A program made the position numbers and the translations under genes. From Tritrichomonas foetus (Eukaryota; Parabasalia; Tritrichomonadida; Tritrichomonadidae), in the NCBI GenBank assembly GCA_001839685.1, contig MLAK01000186.1:31733-95732 (forward strand): a DNA stretch of 64,000 nucleotides, read 5' to 3'. The notes under the pieces were generated by a model that worked only from the letters and a program-made list of their open reading frames with translations, did no database searches and was not told where the DNA came from. Below, piece by piece: positions 30,890 to 41,270 of the stretch; positions within the stretch are counted from its first letter, which is position 1; the number at the start of each line of letters is the position of its first letter.

Positions 30890-31102
30890 ACGAAATTGTG
30901 TGAAATGAAATAACGTTTTTCAATTCCATTGAAAAAAAAATAGCAAAATTTTCATTTCTTGTTATCAGTGGGATTAATAAGTTTAATATATATAAAATAT
31001 ATAATAAATAATTTATTTACACCGAATAAGACAGTTTTCATATGTTAATATCAAAAGTATGTCGAGATATAATAAAATAATCGAAATTAATTTTTGAAAG
31101 CA
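30890..31102. other. upstream region of the secreted-protein gene
   Basis: About 210 bp of A+T-rich DNA lie between the minus-strand gene start and the transposon. No specific signal was recognised. Confidence 0.25.
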
Positions 31103-31110
31103 CTCAGGAA
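31103..31110. repeat. left target-site duplication CTCAGGAA
   Basis: The 8-bp CTCAGGAA directly precedes the ACATCGTATAAAGAT terminus. An identical copy follows the opposite terminus at 32916-32923. Confidence 0.6.
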
Positions 31111-31975
31111 ACATCGTATAAAGATATTTTGAATCAACTTTTTCTTCAGACAGGATAAGTTTCTCGAAAAAAGAAAAACACTGCATCATTACATACTAGA
31201 TAAACTATCGATATATTATTATTAAACTGTTCAGCAGCATGGTCACTTGGCAATTTCGAAAAATGATATTTTATTTTTTGTCAGTAAAAAATTATTAATT
31301 TGATTTAAATTTCATAGTATAATCTTAATTATATTTAAATATCATGAATATATAATTAATTTGAAGTTTAAATGATTTTAAAGGGTTGAAAAAATAATAA
31401 TTTCTAAAACCGTGGTTTTTCAATTTTTCAGGATCTATAACCCCAAATCCTAATTATTTTTGATACAATTCACTTTTATCTAGTAAAATTAAGAAAAAAA
31501 TGAATAGGCCGTTCTGCACACCAAAGAGTTTTTGTAATTTTTTGCATTTAAACAAAATCTAATAGATATTTTTTATTAATTTTTTATGTGGATGTAACTA
31601 TATATAATTTAAAATATATCAATGACATTTTTTTGATGCTAATACTTTTTTATAAATATTCCTAAAAAAAATTGTAATTCTTGATTGACACATATTTATT
31701 AAAGAAAAATATTGTAACATATATGTGTATTTATTTTCAAATGGAAATTCTTCATTAATATGACATTTTAGCCTTTTAAAGAATATAAAAATTTTCATGA
31801 AAATAAGTTTTTTTTCATTGAAATATCGACTGAATATGTATTGAAAAAGTTGCGTTTTATAAAATTAATCATCAAAAAAAATGATAGAATTTCTTGCTCT
31901 CAGTGGCATTTTTTTTATATTTACCTCTTATATTCTATTCTACAAAAATTATTACATTTTCTATCGGCTCGAATT

Positions 31976-31999
31976 CAAAAGGCGATCTTTATACGTTGT
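31976..31999 (+). repeat. internal copy of the transposon right terminus
   Basis: It matches 32892-32915 except for one base (GTTGT versus GATGT) and has the same orientation. The protease-like reading frame begins immediately after it. Confidence 0.6.
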
Positions 32000-32532
32000 G
32001 ATTTTATGATAAGAAGACTAACAAAAACTCTTGTTAATTATGATAATTTAAATTTTGATTTATTGTTTTTTGGAAAAAGTGAAAATGTAAAAACATGCCA
32101 ATGCGGCTTTATTCAAACTACGAACAATGATTTCACCTCATTGACGATATCAGTCGATTCAAGTGAAACTATTGAAGAAGCATTGAAAGATTACTTTCAA
32201 CCTGATATTCTTTTGAATTATTCCTGTGAACATTGCCTACAGCAGACATCAGTTCGAACAATCGATATGATTGCTCGAATGCCTTATTTTTTAGTTCTTC
32301 GTGAAGAGTTGGATCTGGAATTCCAAAGATAAAACCCTACAATATTTTGAGATGGAATTTGAATAAATATCATTTATTTGGTATATTACTCTATTCAAAT
32401 TTCCATTACAAAGTGATTTTAAGAGAAAAAATGTGGATGGAATATAATGATTCTGGAATGCAATCGATTGTAAACCTCCAGAAATACCTAAAATCGGAAG
32501 CTATTGATGCTCTAATATATCTTCTTGAATGA
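32000..32532 (+). pseudogene. ubiquitin-specific protease fragment (UCH domain, frameshifted, no Cys box)
   Basis: Frame one (to the stop at 32332) shows the UCH finger region: VKTCQCGFIQTTNNDF, then NYSCEHCLQQTS and MPYFLVL. After a frameshift near 32335 another frame reads YNILRWNLNKYHLFGILLYS followed by FHYKVILREKMWMEYNDSG, the counterpart of the catalytic His/Asp region. The catalytic Cys box and everything upstream are missing, no ATG starts either part, and the glycine before the catalytic His is replaced. It differs from the intact USP at 41271-44927, since this one has a CxC...CxxC zinc ribbon. It is a captured or truncated pseudogene. Confidence 0.6.
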
Positions 32533-32915
32533 TACTTTTAATTATCACAAACAATACTGAATAATGGAATAAGTAAAATTCAATATTAGAATTCTAACTT
32601 TTTGAATACGTATTCAATTCTTCTAAAAAAACAACATCATTTTTGAAAATTCGCTTTATTGTTAAAATAATATTACTATGTTATTAGCTTTATAATATGA
32701 ATATAAAAAATAAATTAATTTTTTAAAAAACTCTAGTGGAGCTTTCTGAAAAACACTTTTTACAATTTCAATTTTTCGAATAAAAAAGGGCTTTTTTCGA
32801 AAATGCTTGGTAGAAATTCCTTAAAAATAGCATATTTATTCTAGTGAAAGTTACCTGCACATCATATAAAAAAATGAGATCAATCTTGGGTCAAAAGGCG
32901 ATCTTTATACGATGT

Positions 32916-34029
32916 CTCAGGAAATTTGTTGAGTACCTTCAGAATGCCTTTAAATGTTTTCAACCAGTGGAAAAAAAATTGATTCGCTAGAAATTACACT
33001 AATGAAACCAAAAATCATCTTCTCTGAAGCATATTCTCTCTGGAAACTATATAGAAAAGCCCCTTCTGAAATAGACATTTTTTGGCAAAAATTCACTTTT
33101 TCAGTGCATTGAGAGGCATAAAAATTCTTTTGAATGATTAATGAAAAGTGTTATTCACTGATTATTTGGCTGTGAAATTAAACAGCTGTTTTTTTATTAT
33201 TATTTTTTGTATGTTTTGTATTGTATTTTTTGTGTGGATTTTGTCCATATTTTCCGAAAATCTATAAAGGCGAGAACGCAGGCGTAGAAGGTGCAAATTC
33301 AAGAAATCGCGTTTGTATGGGTTTAGTTCTTCACAAGATCTGTTTGATTGACTATCTTCAAGTAATCACGAATATTGATTATTTTGTCATTATCTGACTT
33401 CGGTCTTGTTTCCAGAAATGCCATCTGCCTAATTCAATTTGGATACGAATTATTGCCTTCTTTTTGTCTCTTTAAAAAAATTTAGGTGAAAGATTTCAGA
33501 TTCGGAAATTCCCAAAATGTGTGATTCTTAATTATTCGGTTGTGTGCTACAATACTTGCATTTGTATGTAATCATGATTTTATTTGGATTGGATTGCCAC
33601 TGATGAATGTAAGGCTTGTTTTTCTTCTTTGATTGATTAGATCAATGCTAATTTTGTATACTTGCTTGAAATATCTCTTATTTCTTTTTGGGCGTTAGAT
33701 GTTGGGCCAAAATAAAGAAAAAAAATTTTGAGGAAGCAAATTTTGTTCAATTTTTCGAAAGTATTATATGAATAACCGAAAGCTTGAATTGAGAATCATG
33801 ATAAAATCAAATCTGGAAAAAAGAGACGTTTCTAATGAAGTGAAATGACTGTGGATTCTATTTAGGTGACTTGGATCATGTCAGAATATGATCACAAAGA
33901 TTTGGTGAAAGAAAATGAGAAAAGAAAAAGAATGTGATTCCAAAATGAATAAAAACTATGATTTGAATGAATTGAAATGAATTAGAATAATTGAGAATCA
34001 TCAGTAATTAGATAAATCATCAAAATTAA
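32916..34029. other. non-coding stretch
   Basis: It begins with the right CTCAGGAA duplication (32916-32923). The rest is A+T-rich with stops in all frames. A locally G+C-richer patch lies at about 33265-33310 (GGCGAGAACGCAGGCGTAGA). I could not fold or assign it to an RNA family. Confidence 0.35.
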
Positions 34030-35015
34030 ACAAATTATTATTGAAGATATTCATTTGATGGTATTTCATGTGTTTCAAATGGAAGAACATTATTATTAGG
34101 ACTTCGTAAATAGAAGAAAACATTCCCTGAAAATGTCAAACGTCAATATTCACTTTCATAATAATGACCAAATAACATAGCTGAACTTGGGGTTGATGAA
34201 ATAGAAAAATCTATATAATGAATAATTCGTTCATCAAGAAATGGGATGGATGTGATGATAAATATTCGACTGATGCAGTGCAACTCCTTTATGTAATTGT
34301 TCACTCCAGTTTAAATAATCGAATTCTGTTATTGCTCCTGTCGTCAAATCAATACTTGCTTCTTTAGTTAGCTTAATACCACTATCTTTCTAACCAACAC
34401 AAATTAATGAAAAAGTAGCTACCTCATTCATTTCGAGTTGTTTGTCACAACATTGAGTTGTATCTCTGTTTTCATAATATTTACCTTCTTATAGGATACT
34501 TGTGGATGAATCAGATTTCACAGATGTAATAGATCAAATAGCTGTAAGAGGATTTGTTATAAATAATTGAAGAACTGGAAGACAATCTTCAAATCGAATT
34601 CCTCCTTTAGCACTATTTAAAATAACACTAAATGCGAAATTAAAATGAAAATTTGGATAACTTGAATCACCAAAAAATGATTCCAATAGAGAAATAACTT
34701 TTGTATCATTCCAATTTTGACAATTAACGATAAATGTCCAATGTTTTGCACTCTTAAATTGAAGTTGAATTAATTCTCCTCCTGAAATTTGGGGAATACA
34801 TTCACTATAATTATATTCAAGTGTAAATGTAGCTGAAAGAGGATTCTAATCTTCCTCTTCTCCTGTGACAATAAATTGATTTAGAGTATTTTTATAATAA
34901 TATCGAATCAGACTGTCTCAAAGCAGAAACATATCTCATCTGGATTGCCTACATAAACTTCATCGCATTTGTCAGCGAAAGGAAGAGATAAGATCAGTCC
35001 TACAAGTCACCAAAA
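34030..35015 (-). pseudogene. decayed paralogue of the large secreted protein
   Basis: Read on the minus strand from about 35015: MFW, a stop, then LVGLILSLPFADKCDEVY and ICFCFETV (compare MFWLFLSS and LCFCIEE). After a large deletion it continues NYSECIPQISGGELIQLQFK and KHWTFIVNCQNWNDTKVIS (compare LNWVVTVKSDDWAPYRFV). Next come CCDKQLEMNEVATFSLICVG and EFDYLNWSEQLHKGVALH (compare EDGFIQ-stop-HSQMIHGGVRA), and finally GNVFFYLRSPNNNVLPFE (compare DIFFRFRNPSDKVIPFE). At least five in-frame stops are present. It spans the boundary between the two ORFs of the intact locus, showing that they were one gene. Confidence 0.75.
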
Positions 35016-35832
35016 CATTGAAGTGATGTGGAAATAAAGTTTTTCTGAGATTTATAGCCAAACACAGATGTTTTAATTAATTTATCTTATCAAAAAGCAA
35101 ACAGAATCAAGACAAAACCATTTTCAAAAGAAATATACTCATAAGATATAAAATATATATTTTTTGACAAATGATACACTTATTACGACTCCAAGGAGAT
35201 AAAATTTTTGTTTGTTCAAGCGATAATTTTTGCAAATTTCTTCAAAAAGCAATGAATCTTTCTTGTAATTCATGATTTGTGTTCAACATCAAAAATGCTC
35301 TGAATTTTTCTAATATTTCAGATGTATACAAACTAAATAGTCTTAACGTGCGAAATCACTAAAATGATCCTTATCATCAGTATTACTTAATACCATCAGT
35401 CAAAAATCAAAACCCAAATAGCTAAAAGAATGACGAAAATTTCCCTTATCGCAAACTTCGCAAATGGCCGAATTCAAAAATATTTCGAAAATGATTCTGA
35501 AGAAGCTATTGTTTCAGTTTTCGGGTGATAAGTCTTTCAGTCAATTGTTAAATCTATTTTTTATAGTTATGAGCCATATTTATTCATAGTTTTGAAATTT
35601 TGCAACAATTAAACCGAAAAAAGAGCGATTTTGGAGGAAGCCTAAAAAAAAAATTGTGAGAAGCTTTTTTTCCAAGAATCACAAAGATTATAATACTGCT
35701 TCCCATAATTCTATTTACACTTCTTCTATCGATTTTTAATTAAAAATCGCGAAAATTTTGATAGTTTTAACTCAGTGATGCTGAATTAATTCAATTTCCA
35801 TTTGACAAATATGAATGTATTGAAATCTTTTC
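35016..35832. other. non-coding stretch
   Basis: A+T-rich. A 33-codon ATG ORF at about 35430 (MTKISLIANFANGRIQ) is too short to support. Nothing else was recognised. Confidence 0.3.
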
Positions 35833-36039
35833 TGTCATAAAATTTTAGTATATGAAGAAAATAGACTGGCAGTCCTCAACAGCACATTCTCAAGCAGGGA
35901 TACAGATACAACGATTGAAAGACCAAATCAAGAAAAATGGAATCCAATATGTTTTTTTCCAGACTCGATGCCAAGTGAATTTTCTGATGACTCGCCATTT
36001 AGATGGCAAAACATTCGTAATCTTCTCATTGATGCCTAA
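35833..36039 (+). pseudogene. remnant of a surface-protein cytoplasmic tail
   Basis: The open frame ending at 36039 reads EENRLAVLNSTFSSRDTDTT, then KWNPICFFPDSMPSEFSDDS-PF and a stop after NLLIDA. This resembles the tail of the Pmp-like protein (EEVFRSTDKT, ENPLW, GISDDPF). No ATG, ectodomain or membrane helix is present upstream, and the upstream DNA is non-coding. Interpreted as a 3' gene remnant; short, so tentative. Confidence 0.4.
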
Positions 36040-37208
36040 ATTTTTTTTATTTATATCAAAATTATTAATATTTTTTTTATACTTCATTTTTGTATTTTGG
36101 AAAACATTATAATTTTCGATGGAGGGCCATATGATAATAAAAAGCACGATTTATGATAAGAAATAATCAAGATATTAATGCTATAAAATCACTTTTTATC
36201 TCTATAATTCTCAGAAATTTCTGTGGGGTTTATTTTTTTCTCACAATTTTTTTTTGGATTTGGTTTTCTCTGTATCTTGATTTTTAAATTATAATATTTA
36301 TATATTATTAATAGGATTACAATTAAATATTTTTTAGATGACAATAATATCAACAATTATTCATTTAGATCTCTCAATAGTCTTCTACATCTAGAGCTAG
36401 TTAGTTTGTATACATCTAATATTTCATTTCTTTCAATTCCTTCTTTTTTTGAAGTATTTTGTTCGCTTTCAATATAAAATTTTAGGGGAAAAAATATAAA
36501 TTAAAACTTGAATCTTCGATGATTTATATTTGTTAGTTAATTAAAATATAATTGACAAACTGAGGAAGTCAAAAAACGAATATTCAAATAGACATTTTTT
36601 TTTCGATTAAAATGATAACAACTTTTTCTATATTTTCATTGATACAATAACAGTTTGGAATATTCAAAAGATAAATATTTTGTGAAGGAAAAATGTTGAA
36701 ATCGTATAAACAGAGAAATAGAGTTCACGAACATTTAAACTTTCAAAATAAAATTGCGTTGAATCTTAAAATTGCGTTTATGTTAATTAATTTATAATTG
36801 GTCATATTATGATATATCAATGACCAAATAAGTAGTAAAAACCAATCTACGATAATTTTTGAATATCTTCTATGAAATCATTTTCTTCAACTTCTTAATC
36901 AATTTATTATTATTTGATAACCAAATATCGGGGCAGATAAAATAAATGTTAAAGAGATGTGTAGATGTTGCACATGATTTATGATATATGAATCTGATCT
37001 GATGAAAAATATCAAATTTTTTCATTGAGCTGTGATTCGCGAATTCACCCAAAAAAAGTCAGATGCATTCAATTTCATGGACGATGGAAATGTATTGAAA
37101 AATAAAAATAAACGTTCTCGAATTTCATTCAAATTTACTTCCTCAAGGAAGCCTAAACGTTCTCGAAGAGTATGATCATCAACTCTATTCATTTTTATAT
37201 AAATTACG
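36040..37208. other. non-coding stretch
   Basis: Very A+T-rich. Minus-strand ORFs of 60-78 codons near 36870-37258 have no recognisable motif and are judged to be chance. No RNA gene was seen. Confidence 0.3.
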
Positions 37209-37625
37209 ATGCCAAAAAGAGCACGATGTAATTCAAAGTGGAAAACAATTAAAATCATAGACCATGATGGCGATGTTATAAAATCATTTAAATTAAATAA
37301 GCATGGGCAACTATTGCATCCTTTCCAAAGGATGAAATGAAGAGCAATTCATTCATTCATTCAGAACAATCTTTCGAAATCAGATCAAAATTCTTCATCT
37401 GAAGAGAAGACTCATGAAAATAGTGAATATGATAATTCTGATTTGTATAGAGATGAGCAAAATTACATTGAATTCGAAAATCAATTTAATATTTTATTCT
37501 TTGATGAGTTTATGGAAAAACCAACTAAAGATGATTTCGATTTGACTTCGAGTCTGTTTGATGATTTGTTTTGTGGAACAGAACCTGATGCTGAGAATTT
37601 GATGTTTGATCCCCTTTCTGAATAA
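37209..37625 (+). pseudogene. unidentified coding-like remnant
   Basis: An ATG at 37209 opens MPKRARCNSKWKTIKIIDHD and closes after HPFQRMK. About 70 bp later a second frame is open to 37625 (NNLSKSDQNSSSEEKTHENS, then an acidic aromatic tail ending FDPLSE). The base composition is more gene-like than the surroundings. No family was recognised. It could be the 3' part of a decayed gene with a frameshift. Confidence 0.25.
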
Positions 37626-37678
37626 ATAAAACGATTTTTATATTCTATCGAATATCCTATTTCTTCTTTGAATAAAAG

Positions 37679-37808
37679 TATGAATAAGAATAGAGATAGG
37701 ATGAATGAGAATAGAGATATGATGAATAAGAATAAAGATATGATGAATAAAAATAAAAATAGGATGAATAAGAATAAAGATATGATGAATAAGAATAAAG
37801 ATAGGATG
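37679..37808. repeat. 21-bp tandem repeat (about six units)
   Basis: The unit is GATGAATAAGAATAAAGATA plus one base. It varies at a few positions (GAGATAGG/AAGATAT). Being 7 codons long it reads MNKNKDM repeatedly on the plus strand, but there is no gene around it. It lies just downstream of the 37209-37625 remnant. Confidence 0.8.
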
Positions 37809-38148
37809 ATTAGTAAGAGAATTTATTAAAAATCATGAAATTAATTTCATTTTACTTTTCTGCTTATCTCTTTGATAAACTAAAATAATTTCTTCATTGA
37901 GCATTGTTTTCAATAATTTTCTTTCTTATGCAATTCAGCATTTGAAATTACATTTTTCGAAAACAATTTTCACAGTATGAAACAACAAAACATGAATTTA
38001 TCGTGAATTGTTTCATGCTGGAGAACAGTAATTTGAATAGTAATCATTCACGATTGTGAATTATTTCTCTTGAAATTTATGACTTATTTCTTTCTCTTCA
38101 AAGCTTTTCACAAAATTATGATCATTAAAAATCGAATAAAATTTGTGA
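37809..38148. other. intergenic region
   Basis: 340 bp of A+T-rich DNA at the 3' side of the minus-strand TPR gene. No feature was seen. Confidence 0.3.
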
Positions 38149-40380
38149 TTATAGCAGCACTCCTGAAGATCCAAGAATAAGAGACTTTTTCAGATCATCA
38201 ACTTCTTTCTGAGTAATCGCAGAAATGAAATCTGAAAGTCCAAAAGCAAATTCATTTGGCTTTAGTTCAAGGTTAGATTTTCGAAGTTTTTCTTCTTCTG
38301 TTTTAATAGACTCAATAACAAAAGAAGTTCTTGCAATTGCTCTTTGATACAGTTTTCGATGTTTGATTAAATCTTCTCGTACACCTTCAACAATCCTGTT
38401 AAATTCAACATCAGAAAATTCGAAACCTGGTCTTCTAAACAAATAGACGACGGTTCCATAATTTCCATCACCTGTTAAGAAAAGTTCACGAACTTTATCT
38501 AGATGTTTAGGAGACGATGCAATTCCATTTTCAAGTAGTTCAAGTCTAATCATTTCGACAAATATATCAATATATTGAGGTGTGAACAAGAAAGCAGTAT
38601 TTAAGAAAAATCTTGCGGATTTCATTGAAAAGTATTCCGAAAGTGGATTTAGACAAATTCTTGCTGCTTCTGTCCAAACTTCTCCACTTTTCGGTGCATT
38701 CAATACAGCTTCTTTCAAAATTGCGACTTGTGAGCTTTTATTTGTCTCTAATTGAACACGAAGTGCCCAAAGACGACCGTTATTTTGGTGTAATTGAAGA
38801 CCTTGTTTAACAACTTCCAAACTTTTCGGAAACATATTTTGACGTACTAAAAACATGGAGTATTCAAGGAAAACTCGCCAATCGGCACTCGATGTTTTAT
38901 ATAAGTCTTCATATGTATGATGTGCTTGACTAATTTCATCAGTTGCTTCACAAATCTTTGCAAAACTTAATTGAAGAGTAGAAATGAATTTTCTTGGTGT
39001 TTTTGGTGCTGCATTTTGGAAAATTAACGGAACAATAGATTTATCACCATATAAAAGTTCAATTAATGCAGCGTTATGAAGAACACGCCATCTTTGCTCA
39101 TTCGTTGCTTTTGCAACACATTCAGCGATCAGATGACGACATGTTTTCACATTTCCATATTGTGCACAAAGAAAAGCTGCAGTTTGCTCCAATTTTGAAA
39201 CAGTTGTTAAAGAAAGATGATCTTTGGCATTTTTGAGCACTTTCATTACACTGTCTGAACTTTTTTGTAGATTTAAATAAATATTCCAATTGTTTGGCAT
39301 TGATGGGAACTTTTCTACTCCATTTTCAGCATATTGAATTGAAAGTTTAGAGTAACCACGTCTTTTTAATGATTCAGTAAGATCAATAAAATATCCGGAC
39401 TTAATATTAATGTTTTTCTCGACATGGTTCAAAAGCTCTAAAGCTGGTTCAACTTTTCCATGTCTTACTTCAAAAAGTGCACCTTCTGCAAGAGACTGAG
39501 CAGCCTGTTGAGGTAAATTTGAACTATTTTTATAAATCAAACCAAGAACTTTTCGTGCTTCATTAAAATGCTGTCTCCTTTCAAATTGTTTCAGTAGCTT
39601 AACAGTGATCTGATCAGATATTGGAGTCTTTTGCAGGCCTTCCAATAAAATTTGCTCGGCTTCATCAGCTTGGCCAATTTCATCAAGAAGCTTTGCATGA
39701 TCCAAATAATTTTGGGCATTTGTTGGGTCTGCCATTTCAGCTTTCTTGTATAAATTACTTGCTTCTTTATGAATGAGCCTCTTTTTGTTTGAATCGGCTG
39801 CTGAACGATAGATCCGACTTTGTTCTTTCAAATCTTTGACTTTAGCGATAACTTTTGTTAATAATTTTGTCGCGCCATCCAAATCAGTTTTATCAAGCAA
39901 TTCGTCATATCCGTCAATTGTAGCGAAGTTTTCGTTAACTGGAGATGTCTGCGTTCCTTTTTTTGGCGATCCAGGAGCACTTTTCTTTCCATTTGGTGAT
40001 GATTGAGATTTTTTTTGAGCGCTATTCAAATTGTGGGAACTGCCGGAATTGTTATTGGAGGATTCTGCGTCACTACAATCAAATAAAATTTCCTTAAAAT
40101 GGCTCGGAAGTAAATTTCCACTTTTGGCGGGAAAATCCAGATCCAACTTTGGCACACTCGAAAAGCCGTGGGCCCCTGTGTAAGATGCAGATCGACGGTG
40201 GGCAACAAGCTCGATCGGTGATTCTTCGGAATAGCTTTTTGAATCGTTTTCTGAGTCGCTGTCGATATATATTTTCCCGAAATGAGTTGGCCGGAGTCCT
40301 GGGAATGTTCCCATCTTCACACCATCACCTGATGATAATAGTTCGTCACTTAACATGTCGCGCCAGAGTCCGGTGTTCAT
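38149..40380 (-). CDS. TPR/HAT-repeat superhelical protein
   Basis: The 743-aa protein has a disordered, acidic, Ser-rich N-terminus (about 1-155, with SPKKGTQTSP-type potential CDK/CK2 sites) and then a continuous helical-repeat solenoid (about 165-690). Typical repeats are AQNYLDHAKLLDEIGQADEA, RVFLEYSMFLVRQNMFPKS and EVWTEAARICLNP. The spacing (34-37 residues) and the W-x-x-Y/F-x-x-x-L pattern fit TPR or HAT units as in RNA-processing scaffolds such as Prp6. Assigning that particular role would be a guess. The C-terminal 60 residues are charged helix. The ATG at 40380 is preceded by two AAGTTTTT elements within 40 bp. Confidence 0.8.
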   Translation of the reverse strand: MNTGLWRDMLSDELLSSGDGVKMGTFPGLRPTHFGKIYIDSDSENDSKSYSEESPIELVAHRRSASYTGAHGFSSVPKLDLDFPAKSGNLLPSHFKEILFDCSDAESSNNNSGSSHNLNSAQKKSQSSPNGKKSAPGSPKKGTQTSPVNENFATIDGYDELLDKTDLDGATKLLTKVIAKVKDLKEQSRIYRSAADSNKKRLIHKEASNLYKKAEMADPTNAQNYLDHAKLLDEIGQADEAEQILLEGLQKTPISDQITVKLLKQFERRQHFNEARKVLGLIYKNSSNLPQQAAQSLAEGALFEVRHGKVEPALELLNHVEKNINIKSGYFIDLTESLKRRGYSKLSIQYAENGVEKFPSMPNNWNIYLNLQKSSDSVMKVLKNAKDHLSLTTVSKLEQTAAFLCAQYGNVKTCRHLIAECVAKATNEQRWRVLHNAALIELLYGDKSIVPLIFQNAAPKTPRKFISTLQLSFAKICEATDEISQAHHTYEDLYKTSSADWRVFLEYSMFLVRQNMFPKSLEVVKQGLQLHQNNGRLWALRVQLETNKSSQVAILKEAVLNAPKSGEVWTEAARICLNPLSEYFSMKSARFFLNTAFLFTPQYIDIFVEMIRLELLENGIASSPKHLDKVRELFLTGDGNYGTVVYLFRRPGFEFSDVEFNRIVEGVREDLIKHRKLYQRAIARTSFVIESIKTEEEKLRKSNLELKPNEFAFGLSDFISAITQKEVDDLKKSLILGSSGVLL

Positions 40381-41270
40381 AGTAGATTGGGAAAAACTTA
40401 AGATTTAAAAACTTTGAAACTTTTGATATAATTCAGAATATTAGATTTTACTTCAATCTCAAACTTTTTTTAATCCGTGGTACTTTTTGAATGACAGGTA
40501 ATAACTTTTTGACAAAATTAAATAAATTAATTGAAGCATTTCTTTTTTTTTTTTTTGGAAATAATGAGCTTTGAAAAAGTAAAAATGCAATGAAATTCTT
40601 TGCGAAAATTGTGATATAGGTAATTTTTTTCAATGAGTGAAAACGTTTTTTTAACATTCGTATCATTTTATGTTGACCAATTATATCGTTTGCTAATCCA
40701 TATAATACTCTTTTTATGATTTTTATAGATATAAAGTTATATGTTAATTTATATTTTCTTGATTTCTTTAATTTTAAATGATAATTTACTAATGTATGCA
40801 TGATATTATAGACAAGTTATTTTTTATGAGGTTTCAATATATTCTCAAATTCTGTTGATGAAAAACTTTCACGGAAAAGTTAAAGTTTAGGTGATTTCCA
40901 AAGAAAAATATTTGCCAAAATATATGAATTCTAAATAACTCGATTGTTTCAGAATGTTTTTTCAAAAAAATTATCAAAATATTAGGAATAAATGAAGATA
41001 TTCTCATATTTTAATTCCCAACACCTGTCGAAAAGATTGGCGGGTTTTCGGGAACTTTTTCATAAACCTTAAAAAGTGGAAAATTACTTTCCTATTCCCG
41101 ATATCAATGTAAATATATGGTACTGTATTTTAAAATAATACAACATGAGTATGATTAATATGCAAATATATATTGTTATAATGAAAGGGGAAAAAAATGC
41201 ATTAATTAAATATTGATTAAAAAAGTAAAATTTTATAATTTTTATCAAACAAACATAAACATACATACAA
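40381..41270. other. intergenic region
   Basis: 890 bp between two minus-strand genes. A 117-codon Lys-rich ATG ORF (40448-40801, -) has no domain and low-complexity A+T composition, so it is not called. Nothing else was recognised. Confidence 0.35.

Larger units (their letters stand above)
31111..32915. mobile_element. 1.8-kb non-autonomous DNA transposon with captured ubiquitin-protease fragment
   Basis: The left end reads ACATCGTATAAAGAT and the right end (32901-32915) is its exact reverse complement. Both are flanked by the direct repeat CTCAGGAA, an 8-bp target duplication of the kind made by hAT or MULE-like transposases. The interior has no transposase. It contains fragments of a ubiquitin-specific protease directly behind an internal copy of the right terminus (about 31976-31999, TCAAAAGGCGATCTTTATAC then GTTGT). 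This is the structure expected of a Pack-type element that has carried off host coding DNA. The superfamily is not determinable from the sequence alone. Confidence 0.6.

Noticed and set aside
33265..33310. Possible structural RNA (G+C-richer patch)
   Set aside because: No recognisable tRNA boxes or stable hairpin could be traced by eye.
35852..36112. 86-codon ATG ORF (MKKIDWQSSTAHSQ...)
   Set aside because: The neighbouring frame of the same DNA carries the NPxx...SDDxPF tail signature and is the better reading.
36870..37258. Minus-strand ORFs of 60-78 codons
   Set aside because: They have no motif and no initiator context. The plus strand of the same area looks more like decayed coding DNA.
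40448..40801. 117-codon minus-strand ORF with ATG
   Set aside because: Lys/Ile/Phe-rich low-complexity content of A+T-rich spacer DNA, no domain, and it lies in the promoter region of the TPR gene.
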